From: Streptomyces composti
Lineage (GTDB): Bacteria; Actinomycetota; Actinomycetes; Streptomycetales; Streptomycetaceae
Length of the DNA stretch: 64,000 nt
Assembly: GCF_012034205.1 (NCBI RefSeq)
Contig: NZ_JAATEM010000002.1
Span: forward strand, 124,001-188,000
Reading direction: 5' to 3'
The stretch's first letter is position 1. The number at the start of each line of letters is the position of its first letter. The position numbers and the translations under genes were made by a program. Below the pieces are notes generated by a model that ran no database searches, was not told the origin of the DNA, and saw nothing but the letters and a program-made list of their open reading frames with translations. Shown piece by piece: positions 42,645-52,422 of this stretch.

Positions 42645-44840
42645 TCAGCTGCTCTGCGCCTTCTCACGCACCCGTTCCGCGATCTGCGGCGGCATCGGCT
42701 CGTGCCGCACATACTTCCGGCTGAAGCGGGCGGTTCCGTGGGACAGCGAGCGCAGATCCACGGCGTACCGGCCGATCTCGATCTCCGGCACCTCGGCCCT
42801 GATCAGCGTCCGCCCGCCGGGCGCCTGCTCGGTGCCCAGCACCCGGCCGCGCCGGCCGGACAGGTCGCTCATCACCGTGCCGACGTAGTCGTCGCCCACC
42901 AGGACGCTCACCTCGGCGACCGGCTCGAGGAGCAGGATCTTGGCGTCCGCGGCCGCCTCCCGCAGGGCGAGCGCCCCGGCCGTCTGGAACGCGGCGTCGG
43001 AGGAGTCCACCGAGTGCGCCTTGCCGTCCAGCAGCGTCACCCGCACGTCGACCAGCGGATAGCCGGCCGCAACGCCCTTGGCCGCCTGGGCCCTCACGCC
43101 CTTCTCCACCGAGGGGATGAACTGCCGCGGCACGGCGCCGCCGACCACCTTGTCCACGAACTCGATGCCCGAACCGCCCGGCAGCGGCTCGACCTCGATC
43201 TCGCAGATCGCGAACTGCCCGTGGCCGCCGGACTGTTTGACGTGCCGTCCGCGTCCGGCCGCCTTGCTGCCGAAGGTCTCCCGCAGCGGCACCTTGTGCG
43301 GCACCACGTCGACCTGCACGCCGTAGCGGGTGCGCAGCCGCTCCAGGGCCACGTCGGCGTGCGCCTCGCCCAGGCACCACAGCACCACCTGATGGGTGTC
43401 CTGGTTCTGCTCGAGCCGCATCGTCGGGTCCTCGGCGACCAGCCTGGCCAGGCCCTGCGAGAGTTTGTCCTCGTCCGGTTTGCTGTGCGCCTGGATGGCC
43501 AGCGGCAGCAGCGGGTCGGGCATCTCCCACGGCTCGAGGAGCAGCGGGTCGTCCTTGGCGGACAGCGTGTCCCCGGTCTCCGCGCGGCTCAGCTTGGCCA
43601 CGCACGCCATGTCTCCGGCGATGACATGGGAGACCGGCCGCTGCTGTTTGCCGAACGGCGTGGACAGGGTGCCGATCCGCTCGTCGACGTCGTGGTCCTC
43701 ATGGCCCCGGTCGGCCAGCCCGTGCCCGGAGACGTGCACCGTCTGGTCGGCCCGCAGCGTTCCGGAGAACACCCGGATCAGGGAGAGCCGGCCCACGTAC
43801 GGGTCGGAGGAGGTCTTGACGACCTCGGCGACCAGCGGGGCCTCGGGGTCGCACGGCTTCAGCTCGCGCGGTTCGCCGTCCACCGTGGTGACGCGGAGGG
43901 TGCCGTGCTCCAGCGGGGTCGGGAAGCCACGGGTGATCAGCTCGAGGAGCTCGACCGTGCCCAGGCCCTGCCGGGCGCCCTCGGCCGCGGGGGCGGCGGC
44001 CAGCACCGGGAAGAACACCCCGCGGGCGACCGCCCGCTCCAGGTCCTTGATCAGGGTCTCGGTGTCGACCTGCTCGCCACCGAGATAGCGGTCCATCAGG
44101 GTCTCGTCCTCGCTCTCCGAGATGATCCCCTCGATGAGCCGGTTGCGCGCCTCCTCGATCACGGGCAGCTGGTCGGGGCCGGGTTCGGACTCCTTGCGCT
44201 CGCCGCCGGAGTAGTCGAACAGTTTCTGCGTCAGCAGCCCGATCAGCCCCGTCACGGGCGCGTGGCCGTCCGGACCCTCGGGTCCGCGCAGCGGCAGATA
44301 CAGCGGCAGCACCGCGTCCGGATCGTCGCCGCCGAAGGTCTCCGCGCAGATCCGGGTCATCTCCTCGAAGTCGGAGCGGGCCGCCTCCAGATGCGTGATC
44401 ACGATGGCGCGGGGCATTCCGACGGCCGCGCACTCGTCCCACACCATGCGGGTCGAGCCGTCCACGCCGTCGGAGGCCGAGACGACGAAAAGGGCCGCGT
44501 CCGCGGCTCGCAGACCGGCCCTGAGTTCCCCGACGAAGTCGGCGTATCCGGGGGTGTCCAGAAGGTTGATCTTGATGCCGTCCCAGGGGACCGGCACCAG
44601 TGAGAGCTGTACCGAGCGTTGCTGCCGGTGCTCGATCTCGTCGTAGTCGGAGACGGTGCCGCCGTCCTCCACACGGCCCGCCCGGTTGATCGCCCCCGCG
44701 GTCAGCGCGAGGGCCTCCACCAGAGTCGTCTTGCCCGATCCGGAGTGGCCGACCAGCACCACATTCCGTACGGACGTGGGATGGTCGGCCGCCTGTGCCC
44801 TGCCGGCGGCTCCGGGGTGTGTGTGCGCCTTGTCGCCCAT
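42645..44840 (-). CDS. EF-G-like translational GTPase paralogue (EF-G2 type)
   Basis: This 731-residue protein has the EF-G five-domain layout: G1 GHSGSGKTT (31-39), G3 DTPGYADF (95-102) and late domain IV/V motifs. Key residues differ: the G2 Arg-Gly-Ile-Thr is QRSVQLS (no Thr), the switch II His is Tyr (DTPGY), and the G4 Asn-Lys-x-Asp is THLE (149-152). It therefore probably lacks normal ribosome-stimulated GTPase activity. From memory, actinobacterial EF-G2 proteins are such divergent paralogues of unclear function. GGAGG is eight bases before ATG 44840. Confidence 0.88.
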   Translation of the reverse strand: MGDKAHTHPGAAGRAQAADHPTSVRNVVLVGHSGSGKTTLVEALALTAGAINRAGRVEDGGTVSDYDEIEHRQQRSVQLSLVPVPWDGIKINLLDTPGYADFVGELRAGLRAADAALFVVSASDGVDGSTRMVWDECAAVGMPRAIVITHLEAARSDFEEMTRICAETFGGDDPDAVLPLYLPLRGPEGPDGHAPVTGLIGLLTQKLFDYSGGERKESEPGPDQLPVIEEARNRLIEGIISESEDETLMDRYLGGEQVDTETLIKDLERAVARGVFFPVLAAAPAAEGARQGLGTVELLELITRGFPTPLEHGTLRVTTVDGEPRELKPCDPEAPLVAEVVKTSSDPYVGRLSLIRVFSGTLRADQTVHVSGHGLADRGHEDHDVDERIGTLSTPFGKQQRPVSHVIAGDMACVAKLSRAETGDTLSAKDDPLLLEPWEMPDPLLPLAIQAHSKPDEDKLSQGLARLVAEDPTMRLEQNQDTHQVVLWCLGEAHADVALERLRTRYGVQVDVVPHKVPLRETFGSKAAGRGRHVKQSGGHGQFAICEIEVEPLPGGSGIEFVDKVVGGAVPRQFIPSVEKGVRAQAAKGVAAGYPLVDVRVTLLDGKAHSVDSSDAAFQTAGALALREAAADAKILLLEPVAEVSVLVGDDYVGTVMSDLSGRRGRVLGTEQAPGGRTLIRAEVPEIEIGRYAVDLRSLSHGTARFSRKYVRHEPMPPQIAERVREKAQSS

Positions 44841-45231
44841 GATCCTGCCTCCCGTGCACGGTGAGGTCACTGTGGGCGCGGACACGCGGGACCCGCGTGC
44901 GGAGCGGCTCCGGCGACGCCCGCGGTCCTTCGAGCTTTCCACTCCCGTCACGGTGCGTCCATACGAAGGACCGGAACCCGCCACGACCGGGCGGGCGCCC
45001 GGAGCAGCGCCGGAGGTGAGCACCACCGGCGGGCCGGAGCGGGCGTGCGGCGCCACGCCGGGGACGCCCCGCGCCGGGGCGTGACGCGAGCGGTCCGGGG
45101 CGGCTCGCCCCGGGACGGGTTCCGGGCGGTGCGGGTGCCCCGGCGCCGCGCGGGGGCCCGCGTGACTACGATTGGGCCCCGCCGGTGGCCAGCAGGGGTC
45201 ACACGGCGCCACACCGACCGTCGGGAAGGCC
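44841..45231. other. Divergent region between EF-G-like gene and pgsA (391 bp)
   Basis: It must hold promoters for both directions. TACGAT (45167-45172) is a possible -10 for pgsA, about 60 bases before its start, without a clear -35. The reading frames crossing it start without ribosome sites and appear to be GC-bias frames. No repeat or RNA gene is seen. Confidence 0.4.
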
Positions 45232-45909
45232 ATGCTGAACAAGTACGCGCGTGCATTCTTCACGCGTGTCCTCACGCCGTTCGCCGCGTTTCTCATCCGG
45301 CGGGGGGTCAGCCCCGACACGGTCACGCTCATCGGCACCGCGGGCGTGGTCGCGGGCGCGCTGGTCTTCTACCCCAGGGGCGAGTTCTTCTGGGGCACGG
45401 TGGTGATCACGCTGTTCGTGTTCTCCGACCTCGTCGACGGCAACATGGCCCGCCAGCTGGGCCGCTCCAGCCGCTGGGGCGCCTTCCTCGACTCCACCCT
45501 CGACCGGGTGGCCGACGGAGCGATCTTCGGCGGCTTCGCCCTCTGGTACGCCGGACAGGGCGACGACGACATGCTGTGCGCGGTGGCGATCTTCTGCCTG
45601 GCCAGCGGCCAGGTGGTGTCGTACACCAAGGCGCGCGGCGAGTCGATCGGGCTGCCGGTCGCCGTCAACGGGCTGGTCGAGCGGGCCGAACGGCTGGTGA
45701 TCTCGCTGGTCGCGGCCGGTTTCGCGGGCATGCACAAGTTCGGCGTTCCCGGCATCCAGCACCTGCTGCCCGTCGCCCTGTGGATCGTCGCCGTGGGCAG
45801 CCTGATCACGCTGATCCAGCGGGTGGTCACCGTGCGCCGCGAGTCCGCCGAGGCGGAGGCCGCGGACGCCGGGCGCACCGAGGCCGAGGGGAGCGAGGCC
45901 GCCAAGTGA
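45232..45909 (+). CDS. pgsA: CDP-alcohol phosphotransferase (phosphatidylinositol phosphate synthase)
   Basis: The 225-residue membrane protein has the full CDP-alcohol phosphotransferase motif D-x2-DG-x2-AR-x8-G-x3-D-x3-D as DLVDGNMARQLGRSSRWGAF followed by LDSTLD. Five or six transmembrane helices follow. Located before the PIM acyltransferase and mannosyltransferase genes, it should join CDP-diacylglycerol to inositol phosphate at the membrane, the first step towards phosphatidylinositol. ATG 45232 follows GGGAAGG. The acidic tail overlaps nothing, but the stop overlaps the next gene by four bases. Confidence 0.92.
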   Translation: MLNKYARAFFTRVLTPFAAFLIRRGVSPDTVTLIGTAGVVAGALVFYPRGEFFWGTVVITLFVFSDLVDGNMARQLGRSSRWGAFLDSTLDRVADGAIFGGFALWYAGQGDDDMLCAVAIFCLASGQVVSYTKARGESIGLPVAVNGLVERAERLVISLVAAGFAGMHKFGVPGIQHLLPVALWIVAVGSLITLIQRVVTVRRESAEAEAADAGRTEAEGSEAAK

Positions 45910-46814
45910 GCGCCCAGGAACGGCTCACCGACGCCCTCTACGGGGCCGGCTGGGCCACGGTGAAGAAGCTTCCCGAGCCGGTCGCCGTGCGGCTGGGGCG
46001 GACCATCGCCGATCTCGCCTGGAAGCAGCGCGGCAAGGGCGTGCAGCGGCTGGAGAGCAACTACGCCCGGGTGGTGCCGGACGCGAGCCCCGAACGGCTC
46101 GCCGAGCTCTCCCGCGCCGGGATGCGGTCCTACCTGCGCTACTGGATGGAGTCCTTCCGGCTGCCCGCCTGGAGCCCGGAGCGCATCAAGAGCGCCTTCG
46201 ACCCCAAGGACGTGCACCACCTCACCGACGGCCTGGCCCGCGGAAAGGGCGTGGTACTCGCCCTGCCGCACCTCGCCAACTGGGACCTGGCCGGCGCCTG
46301 GGTCACCACCCAGCTGGGCATCCCGTTCACCACGGTCGCCGAGCGGCTGAAGCCGGAGACGCTCTACGACCGGTTCGTCGCCTACCGCGAGAGCCTCGGC
46401 ATGGAGGTGCTGCCGCACAGCGGCGGCAGCGCCTTCGGCACCCTGGCCCGGCGGCTGCGCGACGGCGGTCTGGTCTGCCTGGTCGCCGACCGGGACCTGT
46501 CCGCCTCCGGCGTCGAGGTCGAGTTCTTCGGCGAGACCGCGCGGATGCCCGCAGGGCCCGCCCTGCTCGCCCAGCAGACCGGCGCCCTGCTGCTGCCGGT
46601 CACGCTCTGGTACGGCGACTCCCCGGTGATGCACGGGCGGGTCCACCCGCCGGTCGGGGTCCCCGAGTCAGGTACGCGGGCGGAAAAGACGTCCGTCATG
46701 ACACAGGCCCTGGCAGACGCCTTCGCCACGGGGATCGCCGAGCATCCGGAGGACTGGCACATGCTGCAGCGCTTGTGGCTCGAGGACCTCGATCCCGCGA
46801 AGGGGCGGACGTGA
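45906..46814 (+). CDS. Phosphatidylinositol mannoside acyltransferase
   Basis: The 302-residue protein belongs to the lipid A/PIM acyltransferase family. The HxxxxD motif is LPHLANWDLAG, and FFGETARMPAGPALLAQQTGAL is the typical downstream block. It acylates the mannose of PIM1/PIM2 with a long-chain fatty acid on the inner face of the membrane. Its GTG start overlaps the pgsA stop (GTGA) and its stop overlaps the pimA GTG, so all three genes form one operon as in mycobacteria. Confidence 0.9.
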   Translation: MSAQERLTDALYGAGWATVKKLPEPVAVRLGRTIADLAWKQRGKGVQRLESNYARVVPDASPERLAELSRAGMRSYLRYWMESFRLPAWSPERIKSAFDPKDVHHLTDGLARGKGVVLALPHLANWDLAGAWVTTQLGIPFTTVAERLKPETLYDRFVAYRESLGMEVLPHSGGSAFGTLARRLRDGGLVCLVADRDLSASGVEVEFFGETARMPAGPALLAQQTGALLLPVTLWYGDSPVMHGRVHPPVGVPESGTRAEKTSVMTQALADAFATGIAEHPEDWHMLQRLWLEDLDPAKGRT

Positions 46815-47974
46815 GAATCGGCATCGTCTGCCCCTACTCCTGGGACGTGCCCGGGGGCGTACAGTTCCACATCCGCGACCTGGCCGAGTACTTCATCCGC
46901 CTCGGCCACGACGTCTCGGTGCTCGCCCCGGCCGACGACGACACCCCGCTGCCGCCCTACGTGGTCTCCGCCGGGCGCGCGGTGCCGGTGCCGTACAACG
47001 GCTCGGTGGCCCGCCTGAACTTCGGCTTCCTCAGCGCCGCGCGGGTGCGGCGGTGGCTGCAGCAGGGCTCCTTCGACGTCATCCACATCCACGAGCCCAC
47101 CTCGCCCTCGCTCGGCCTGCTGACCTGCTGGGCCGCCCAGGGGCCCATCGTGGCCACCTTCCACACGTCCAACCCGCGCTCCCGCGCGATGATCGCCGCG
47201 TACGCCATCCTGCAGGCGGCGCTGGAGAAGATCAGCGCCCGGATCGCGGTGAGCGAGTACGCTCGCCGCACGCTGGTCGAGCACCTCGGCGGCGACGCCG
47301 TGGTCATCCCCAACGGCGTCGACGTCGACTTCTTCGCCAAGGCCGACCCCAACCCCGAGTGGCAGGGCGACACCATCGGCTTCATCGGCCGGATCGACGA
47401 GCCCCGCAAGGGCCTGCCGGTGCTGATGAAGGCCCTGCCGAGGATCCTCGCCGCCCGCCCGCAGACGCGGCTGCTGGTCGCGGGCCGGGGCGACGAGAAG
47501 GAGGCCGTCGAGGGCCTGCCGAGGGAACTCCGCCCCCGGGTCGAGTTCCTGGGCATGATCAGCGACGAGGACAAGGCCCGGCTGCTGCGCAGCGTCGACC
47601 TGTACGTGGCGCCCAACACCGGCGGCGAGAGCTTCGGCATCATCCTCGTCGAGGCCATGTCCGCGGGCGCCCCCGTCCTCGCCTCCGACCTGGACGCCTT
47701 CGCCCAGGTCCTCGACCGGGGCGCGGCCGGGGAGCTGTTCCCGAACGAGGACGCCGACGCCCTCGCCGGCAAGGCGCTGGAGCTCCTGGGGAACCCCGAG
47801 CGCCGCGCCGAGCTGCGCGAGCGCGGCAGCGTGCACGTCCGCCGCTTCGACTGGTCCACCGTCGGCGCGGACATCCTCTCGGTCTACGAGACCGTCACCG
47901 CCGGAGCCGCCGCCGTGGCCGCCGACGACCGCACCACCGGCCTGTGGTCCCGCTTCGGACTCGCCAGGGACTGA
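46811..47974 (+). CDS. pimA: Phosphatidylinositol alpha-mannosyltransferase (GT4)
   Basis: The 387-residue GT-B protein opens MRIGIVCPYSWDVPGGVQFH, the PimA hallmark, with the acceptor-side HIHEPTSPSLGLL, the NGVDVDFF linker and the donor-site ESFGIILVEAMSAG (the EX7E pair). It transfers mannose from GDP-mannose to phosphatidylinositol to give PIM1 on the cytosolic face. Length and motifs are complete. It is the third gene of the overlapping pgsA-acyltransferase-pimA operon. Confidence 0.95.
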   Translation: MRIGIVCPYSWDVPGGVQFHIRDLAEYFIRLGHDVSVLAPADDDTPLPPYVVSAGRAVPVPYNGSVARLNFGFLSAARVRRWLQQGSFDVIHIHEPTSPSLGLLTCWAAQGPIVATFHTSNPRSRAMIAAYAILQAALEKISARIAVSEYARRTLVEHLGGDAVVIPNGVDVDFFAKADPNPEWQGDTIGFIGRIDEPRKGLPVLMKALPRILAARPQTRLLVAGRGDEKEAVEGLPRELRPRVEFLGMISDEDKARLLRSVDLYVAPNTGGESFGIILVEAMSAGAPVLASDLDAFAQVLDRGAAGELFPNEDADALAGKALELLGNPERRAELRERGSVHVRRFDWSTVGADILSVYETVTAGAAAVAADDRTTGLWSRFGLARD

Positions 47975-48071
47975 ACCTCCGGGCCGGCCCGGGACCGGTC
48001 GCGAGCCTGCCCGGGCCCGGGACCGCCCGGGGCCCTCGGGCCGCCGGGCCTCCCCGGTAACCTTGCCGCCC

Positions 48072-48614
48072 GTGACCGCAACCCTCATCTGGATCCTCGT
48101 CGTCCTCGTCCTGATCGGCGTCTACCTGAGCTGGACGGCGGGGCGGCTGGACCGGCTGCACGCACGGATCGACGCCGCGCGCGCCGCACTCGACGCCCAG
48201 CTGCTGCGCCGGGCGTCGGTGGCCCAGGAGCTGGCCACCTCCGGGGTGCTCGACCCGGCCGCCTCGATCGTGCTCTACGAGGCGGCCCACGCGGCCCGGC
48301 AGGCGGTCGAGGAGCAGCGCGAGGTCGCCGAGAGCGAGCTGAGCCAGGCGCTGCGCGCCGTGTTCGCCGACCGGGAGCAGATGGAGGCGGTGAAGGACGC
48401 GCCCGGGGGAGAGGAGACGGCGCTGGAGCTCGCCGAGGCGGTCCGCCGGGTCCCCATGGCCCGCCGCTTCCACAACGACGCCGTACGCGCCGCCCGCGCC
48501 CTGCGCAGACACCGCAAGGTCCGCTGGTTCCGGCTGGCCGGCCACGCCCCGTTCCCCATGGCCTTCGAGATGGACGACGAACCCCCCGCGGCCCTCATAG
48601 ACCGCGCCGCCTGA
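48072..48614 (+). CDS. LemA-like membrane-anchored coiled-coil protein
   Basis: The 180-residue protein starts with a hydrophobic anchor ([17 protein letters not shown]) and continues into long amphipathic helices ([20 protein letters not shown], then [20 protein letters not shown]). The [17 protein letters not shown] segment resembles the core of LemA proteins, but the match is weak. GTG 48072 comes eight bases after TAACCT (48058-48063), a possible -10, suggesting a leaderless mRNA. It lies between pimA and pdxS with no obvious link. Confidence 0.7.
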   Translation: MTATLIWILVVLVLIGVYLSWTAGRLDRLHARIDAARAALDAQLLRRASVAQELATSGVLDPAASIVLYEAAHAARQAVEEQREVAESELSQALRAVFADREQMEAVKDAPGGEETALELAEAVRRVPMARRFHNDAVRAARALRRHRKVRWFRLAGHAPFPMAFEMDDEPPAALIDRAA

Positions 48615-48822
48615 GCCCGCCCGCGGCCCTCGTCCCGCCCCGCCTGGCCCCGTTCGCCCGCGTCCGCAGACGGTCCCACGGCGACGTGATCCGGGCGACG
48701 CCGGCGCGTCCCTGGATGCCAAAACGATCCACCGGCTTCCCATTGGCCCTTGCTGTGGACTGGTCGGGTCCCGTTTCCTCAGTGCCGGAAACAACCCTCC
48801 TTCCCCTTCAGTGAGGTCTTTC

Positions 48823-49734
48823 GTGTCCAGCACGCTCTCCGAGAACCAGGGTCCCGAGACCGGCACCGCCCGTGTGAAGCGCGGCATGGCCGAGCAGCTC
48901 AAGGGCGGCGTGATCATGGACGTCGTCACGCCGGAGCAGGCCAAGATCGCCGAGGACGCCGGCGCCGTCGCCGTGATGGCCCTGGAGCGGGTCCCGGCCG
49001 ACATCCGCAAGGACGGCGGAGTGGCCCGCATGTCCGACCCGGACATGATCGAGGGCATCATGAACGCCGTCTCCATCCCGGTGATGGCCAAGTCCCGCAT
49101 CGGCCACTTCGTCGAGGCCCAGGTGCTGCAGTCGCTCGGCGTCGACTACATCGACGAGTCCGAGGTCCTCACCCCGGCCGACGAGGTCAACCACTCCGAC
49201 AAGTGGGCCTTCACCACCCCCTTCGTCTGCGGTGCCACCAACCTGGGCGAGGCCCTGCGCCGCATCGCCGAGGGCGCCGCGATGATCCGCTCCAAGGGCG
49301 AGGCCGGCACCGGCAACGTCGTCGAGGCGGTCCGCCACCTGCGCCAGATCAAGAACGACATCGCCCGCCTGCGCGGCCTGGACAACCACGAGCTGTACGC
49401 CGCCGCCAAGGAGCTGCGCGCACCCTACGAGCTGGTCAAGGAGGTCGCCGAGCTGGGCAAGCTCCCGGTCGTGCTGTTCTCCGCCGGGGGTGTGGCCACC
49501 CCGGCCGACGCGGCGCTGATGCGCCAGCTCGGCGCCGAGGGCGTCTTCGTCGGCTCCGGCATCTTCAAGTCCGGCGACCCGGCCAAGCGCGCCGCCGCCA
49601 TCGTCAAGGCGACCACCTTCTACGACGACCCGAAGATCATCGCGGACGCGTCCCGCAACCTCGGCGAGGCCATGGTCGGCATCAACTGCGACACCCTCCC
49701 CGAGACCGAGCGTTACGCCAACCGCGGCTGGTAA
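48823..49734 (+). CDS. pdxS: Pyridoxal 5'-phosphate synthase, synthase subunit
   Basis: The 303-residue TIM barrel has signature [20 protein letters not shown], the catalytic Lys in [28 protein letters not shown], and the C-terminal [17 protein letters not shown]. It makes PLP directly from ribose-5-phosphate, glyceraldehyde-3-phosphate and ammonia supplied by PdxT. GTG 48823 has GTGAGG about nine bases upstream; GTG 48811 in frame is less likely. pdxT follows after seven bases, giving the usual pdxST operon. Confidence 0.96.
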   Translation: MSSTLSENQGPETGTARVKRGMAEQLKGGVIMDVVTPEQAKIAEDAGAVAVMALERVPADIRKDGGVARMSDPDMIEGIMNAVSIPVMAKSRIGHFVEAQVLQSLGVDYIDESEVLTPADEVNHSDKWAFTTPFVCGATNLGEALRRIAEGAAMIRSKGEAGTGNVVEAVRHLRQIKNDIARLRGLDNHELYAAAKELRAPYELVKEVAELGKLPVVLFSAGGVATPADAALMRQLGAEGVFVGSGIFKSGDPAKRAAAIVKATTFYDDPKIIADASRNLGEAMVGINCDTLPETERYANRGW

Positions 49735-49741
49735 GGCACGT

Positions 49742-50347
49742 ATGAACACCCCTGTCATCGGCGTCCTGGCACTCCAGGGCGACGTCCGGGAGCACCTTGT
49801 CGCCCTGGCCGCGGCCGACGCCGTGGCCAGGCCGGTGCGGCGCCCCGAGGAGCTCGCCGAGGTGGACGGCCTGGTCATCCCCGGCGGTGAGTCCACCACC
49901 ATCTCCAAGCTCGCCCGTCTGTTCGGTGTGATGGAGCCCCTGCGGGCGCGGGTGCGGGACGGGATGCCCGTCTACGGCACCTGCGCCGGCATGATCATGC
50001 TCGCCGACAAGATCCTCGACCCGCGCTCCGGGCAGGAGACCGTCGGCGGCATCGACATGATCGTGCGCCGCAACGCCTTCGGACGGCAGAACGAGTCCTT
50101 CGAGGCCGCGGTCGACGTCAAGGGCATCGAGGGCGATCCCGTGGAGGGCGTCTTCATCCGCGCCCCCTGGGTCGAGTCCGTCGGCGCCGGGGCCGAGGTG
50201 CTCGCCGAGCACGGCGGTCACATCGTCGCGGTCCGCCAGAACAACGCGCTGGCCACCTCGTTCCACCCGGAACTGACCGGCGACCACCGGGTGCACCGCC
50301 TGTTCGTGGACATGGTGCGCACATGGACGACGGCCCGGTCCTTGTAG
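49742..50347 (+). CDS. pdxT: Pyridoxal 5'-phosphate synthase, glutaminase subunit
   Basis: The 201-residue protein is a class I glutamine amidotransferase: [13 protein letters not shown], nucleophile Cys81 in [12 protein letters not shown], and the His/Glu pair in [11 protein letters not shown]. It releases ammonia from glutamine for PdxS in the same complex. ATG 49742 lies seven bases after the pdxS stop. The yebC promoter appears to lie in its 3' end. Confidence 0.96.
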   Translation: MNTPVIGVLALQGDVREHLVALAAADAVARPVRRPEELAEVDGLVIPGGESTTISKLARLFGVMEPLRARVRDGMPVYGTCAGMIMLADKILDPRSGQETVGGIDMIVRRNAFGRQNESFEAAVDVKGIEGDPVEGVFIRAPWVESVGAGAEVLAEHGGHIVAVRQNNALATSFHPELTGDHRVHRLFVDMVRTWTTARSL

Positions 50348-50350
50348 GAT
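50324..50350 (+). promoter_or_regulatory. Likely yebC promoter within the end of pdxT
   Basis: TAGGAT (50345-50350) is a good -10 and TGGACG (50324-50329) a fair -35 at a short 15-base spacing. The leader would be about 38 bases with a GGAG site before ATG 50395. Confidence 0.4.
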
Positions 50351-50394
50351 TCCAGCGTTGTTGCAGAGCTGGGTTACGCGAAGGAGACAGGCAG

Positions 50395-51147
50395 ATGTCC
50401 GGCCACTCTAAATGGGCCACGACGAAGCACAAGAAGGCCGTGATCGATGCCAAGCGCGGCAAGCTCTTCGCGAAGCTGATCAAGAACATCGAGGTCGCGG
50501 CCCGGATGGGCGGTGCCGATCCCGACGGTAACCCGACGCTGTACGACGCCATCCAGAAGGCCAAGAAGTCGTCGGTCCCCAACAAGAACATCGAATCGGC
50601 GGTCAAGCGCGGTGCGGGCCTGGAGGCCGGCGGCGCCGACTACGAGACGATCATGTACGAGGGCTACGGGCCGAACGGTGTCGCGGTGCTCATCGAGTGC
50701 CTCACCGACAACCGCAACCGCGCCGCCTCCGAGGTGCGCGTCGCCATGACCCGCAACGGCGGCTCCATGGCCGACCCGGGCTCGGTGTCGTACCTGTTCA
50801 ACCGCAAGGGCGTGGTGATCGTCCCCAAGGGCGACCTGACCGAGGACGACGTCCTCGCCGCCGTCCTGGACGCGGGCGCCGAGGAGGTCAACGACCTCGG
50901 CGAGAACTTCGAGGTGATCAGCGAGCCGGGCGACCTGGTCGCGGTCCGCACCGCGCTGCAGGACGCCGGCATCGACTACGAGTCCGCCGACGCCAACTTC
51001 GTCCCGACCATGCAGGTCCAGCTGGACGAGGAGGGCGCGAAGAAGATCTTCAAGCTCATCGACGCGCTGGAGGACAGCGACGACGTGCAGAACGTCTTCG
51101 CCAACTTCGACGTCAGCGACGAGATCATGGAGAAGGTCGGCGCCTGA
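50395..51147 (+). CDS. yebC: YebC/PmpR family regulator or translation factor
   Basis: The 250-residue protein begins [20 protein letters not shown], the universal start of this family, and has the [20 protein letters not shown] and [20 protein letters not shown] blocks. Older literature calls YebC/PmpR a transcriptional regulator; recent work supports a ribosome-associated role at polyproline stalls. It precedes ruvCAB, a widely conserved order, but a perfect terminator lies between them here. Confidence 0.94.
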   Translation: MSGHSKWATTKHKKAVIDAKRGKLFAKLIKNIEVAARMGGADPDGNPTLYDAIQKAKKSSVPNKNIESAVKRGAGLEAGGADYETIMYEGYGPNGVAVLIECLTDNRNRAASEVRVAMTRNGGSMADPGSVSYLFNRKGVVIVPKGDLTEDDVLAAVLDAGAEEVNDLGENFEVISEPGDLVAVRTALQDAGIDYESADANFVPTMQVQLDEEGAKKIFKLIDALEDSDDVQNVFANFDVSDEIMEKVGA

Positions 51148-51172
51148 CGCCGCGCCGCCGGCGAAGCGGACC

Positions 51173-51208
51173 CGACGGGCCGACGGGACACACCCCGTCG
51201 GCCCGTCG
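51173..51208 (+). terminator. Perfect 15-bp hairpin between yebC and ruvC
   Basis: Bases 51173-51187 pair with 51194-51208 around ACACAC. It separates yebC from the ruvCAB operon, although TAGCCT (51228-51233) just beyond may be the ruvC -10 box. Confidence 0.85.
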
Positions 51209-51264
51209 CGTTGTCGGTGGCACCCGATAGCCTGCACAAACAGGTGATCGATGGGAGGGCGCTG

Positions 51265-51795
51265 GTGCGCGTACTGGGGGTGGACCCGGGACTGACCCGG
51301 TGCGGCGTCGGGGTCGTCGAGGGGGTGGCGGGCCGCCCTCTGACCATGCTGGGCGTCGGCGTCGTGCGCACCCCGGTGGACGCCGAGCTGGGCCACCGCC
51401 TGGTCGCCGTCGAGCAGGGCCTGGAGGAATGGCTGGACGAGTACCGGCCGGAGTACGTCGCCGTGGAGCGCGTCTTCAGCCAGCACAACGTCCGCACGGT
51501 CATGGGCACCGCCCAGGCCAGCGCCGTCGCCACGCTGTGCGCCGCCCGCCGCGGCATCCCCGTCGCCCTGCACACCCCCAGCGAGGTCAAGGCCGCCGTC
51601 ACCGGCAGCGGCCGCGCGGAGAAGGCACAGGTCGGCGCCATGGTCACCCGGCTGCTGCGGCTCAGCGCCCCGCCCCGGCCCGCCGACGCCGCCGACGCGC
51701 TCGCCCTCGCCATCTGCCACATCTGGCGCGCCCCCGCGCAGAACCGACTCCAGCAGGCCGCCGCCCTGCACGCATCGAAAGGCCGTAGGAGATGA
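51265..51795 (+). CDS. ruvC: Holliday junction endonuclease RuvC
   Basis: From GTG 51265 (GGGAGG six bases upstream) the protein has 176 residues. The four catalytic acids are Asp7 ([11 protein letters not shown]), Glu68 ([11 protein letters not shown]), Asp141 and Asp144 ([13 protein letters not shown]). It cuts Holliday junctions made in recombination after RuvAB migration. Its stop overlaps the ruvA ATG by four bases, giving a ruvC-ruvA-ruvB operon. An upstream in-frame GTG at 51211 lacks a ribosome site. Confidence 0.96.
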   Translation: MRVLGVDPGLTRCGVGVVEGVAGRPLTMLGVGVVRTPVDAELGHRLVAVEQGLEEWLDEYRPEYVAVERVFSQHNVRTVMGTAQASAVATLCAARRGIPVALHTPSEVKAAVTGSGRAEKAQVGAMVTRLLRLSAPPRPADAADALALAICHIWRAPAQNRLQQAAALHASKGRRR

Positions 51796-52397
51796 TCGCC
51801 TTCGTCAGCGGCACGGTCGCCGCGCTCGCCCCCGACGCCGCGGTGGTCGAGGTGGGCGGCGTCGGCATGGCCGTCCAGTGCACCCCGACCACGCTCAGCG
51901 AGCTGCGCGTCGGCCGGCCCGCGAAACTGCACACCAGCCTCGTCGTCCGCGAGGACTCCCTGACGCTGTACGGCTTCGCCGACGAGGACGAGCGGCAGGT
52001 GTTCGAGCTGCTCCAGACCGCCAGCGGCGTCGGACCGCGGCTCGCCCAGTCGATGCTCGCCGTGCACAGCCCCGACGCTCTGCGGCGCGCCGTCGCCACC
52101 GGCGACGAGAAGGCGCTCACCGCCGTCCCCGGCATCGGCAAGAAGGGCGCCCAGAAGCTGCTGCTCGAGCTGAAGGACCGGCTCGGCGAACCGGCGGGAC
52201 CGCCCGCCGTGGGCGCCCCCGCGGGCAGCGGCTGGCGGGACCAGCTGCACGCCGCCCTGATCGGCCTCGGCTACGCCACCCGCGAGGCCGACGAGGCGGT
52301 CGCCGCCGTGGCACCGCAGGCCGAGGCCGCCGGGGGCCCGCCCCAGATCGGCGCGCTGCTCAAGGCCGCCCTGCAGACGCTGAACCGCGCCCGATAG
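51792..52397 (+). CDS. ruvA: Holliday junction DNA-binding protein RuvA
   Basis: The 201-residue protein starts [20 protein letters not shown] and contains the helix-hairpin-helix motifs ([20 protein letters not shown] and [20 protein letters not shown]) and a C-terminal UBA-like domain that binds RuvB. It forms the tetramer that holds the junction flat. ATG 51792 overlaps the ruvC stop; ruvB follows after 25 bases. Confidence 0.96.
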   Translation: MIAFVSGTVAALAPDAAVVEVGGVGMAVQCTPTTLSELRVGRPAKLHTSLVVREDSLTLYGFADEDERQVFELLQTASGVGPRLAQSMLAVHSPDALRRAVATGDEKALTAVPGIGKKGAQKLLLELKDRLGEPAGPPAVGAPAGSGWRDQLHAALIGLGYATREADEAVAAVAPQAEAAGGPPQIGALLKAALQTLNRAR

Positions 52398-52422
52398 CCG
52401 TACGGAGAGCTGAGGCACACGC

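Noticed and set aside
43605..45338. Long frames extending the EF-G-like gene upstream over the divergent region
   Set aside because: The strong GGAGG before ATG 44840 and the start of recognisable EF-G sequence near there show the upstream part is not translated.
48716..48814. 32-codon ORF just before pdxS
   Set aside because: It begins without a ribosome site, and its product has no recognisable feature; it may be a chance frame over the pdxS promoter.
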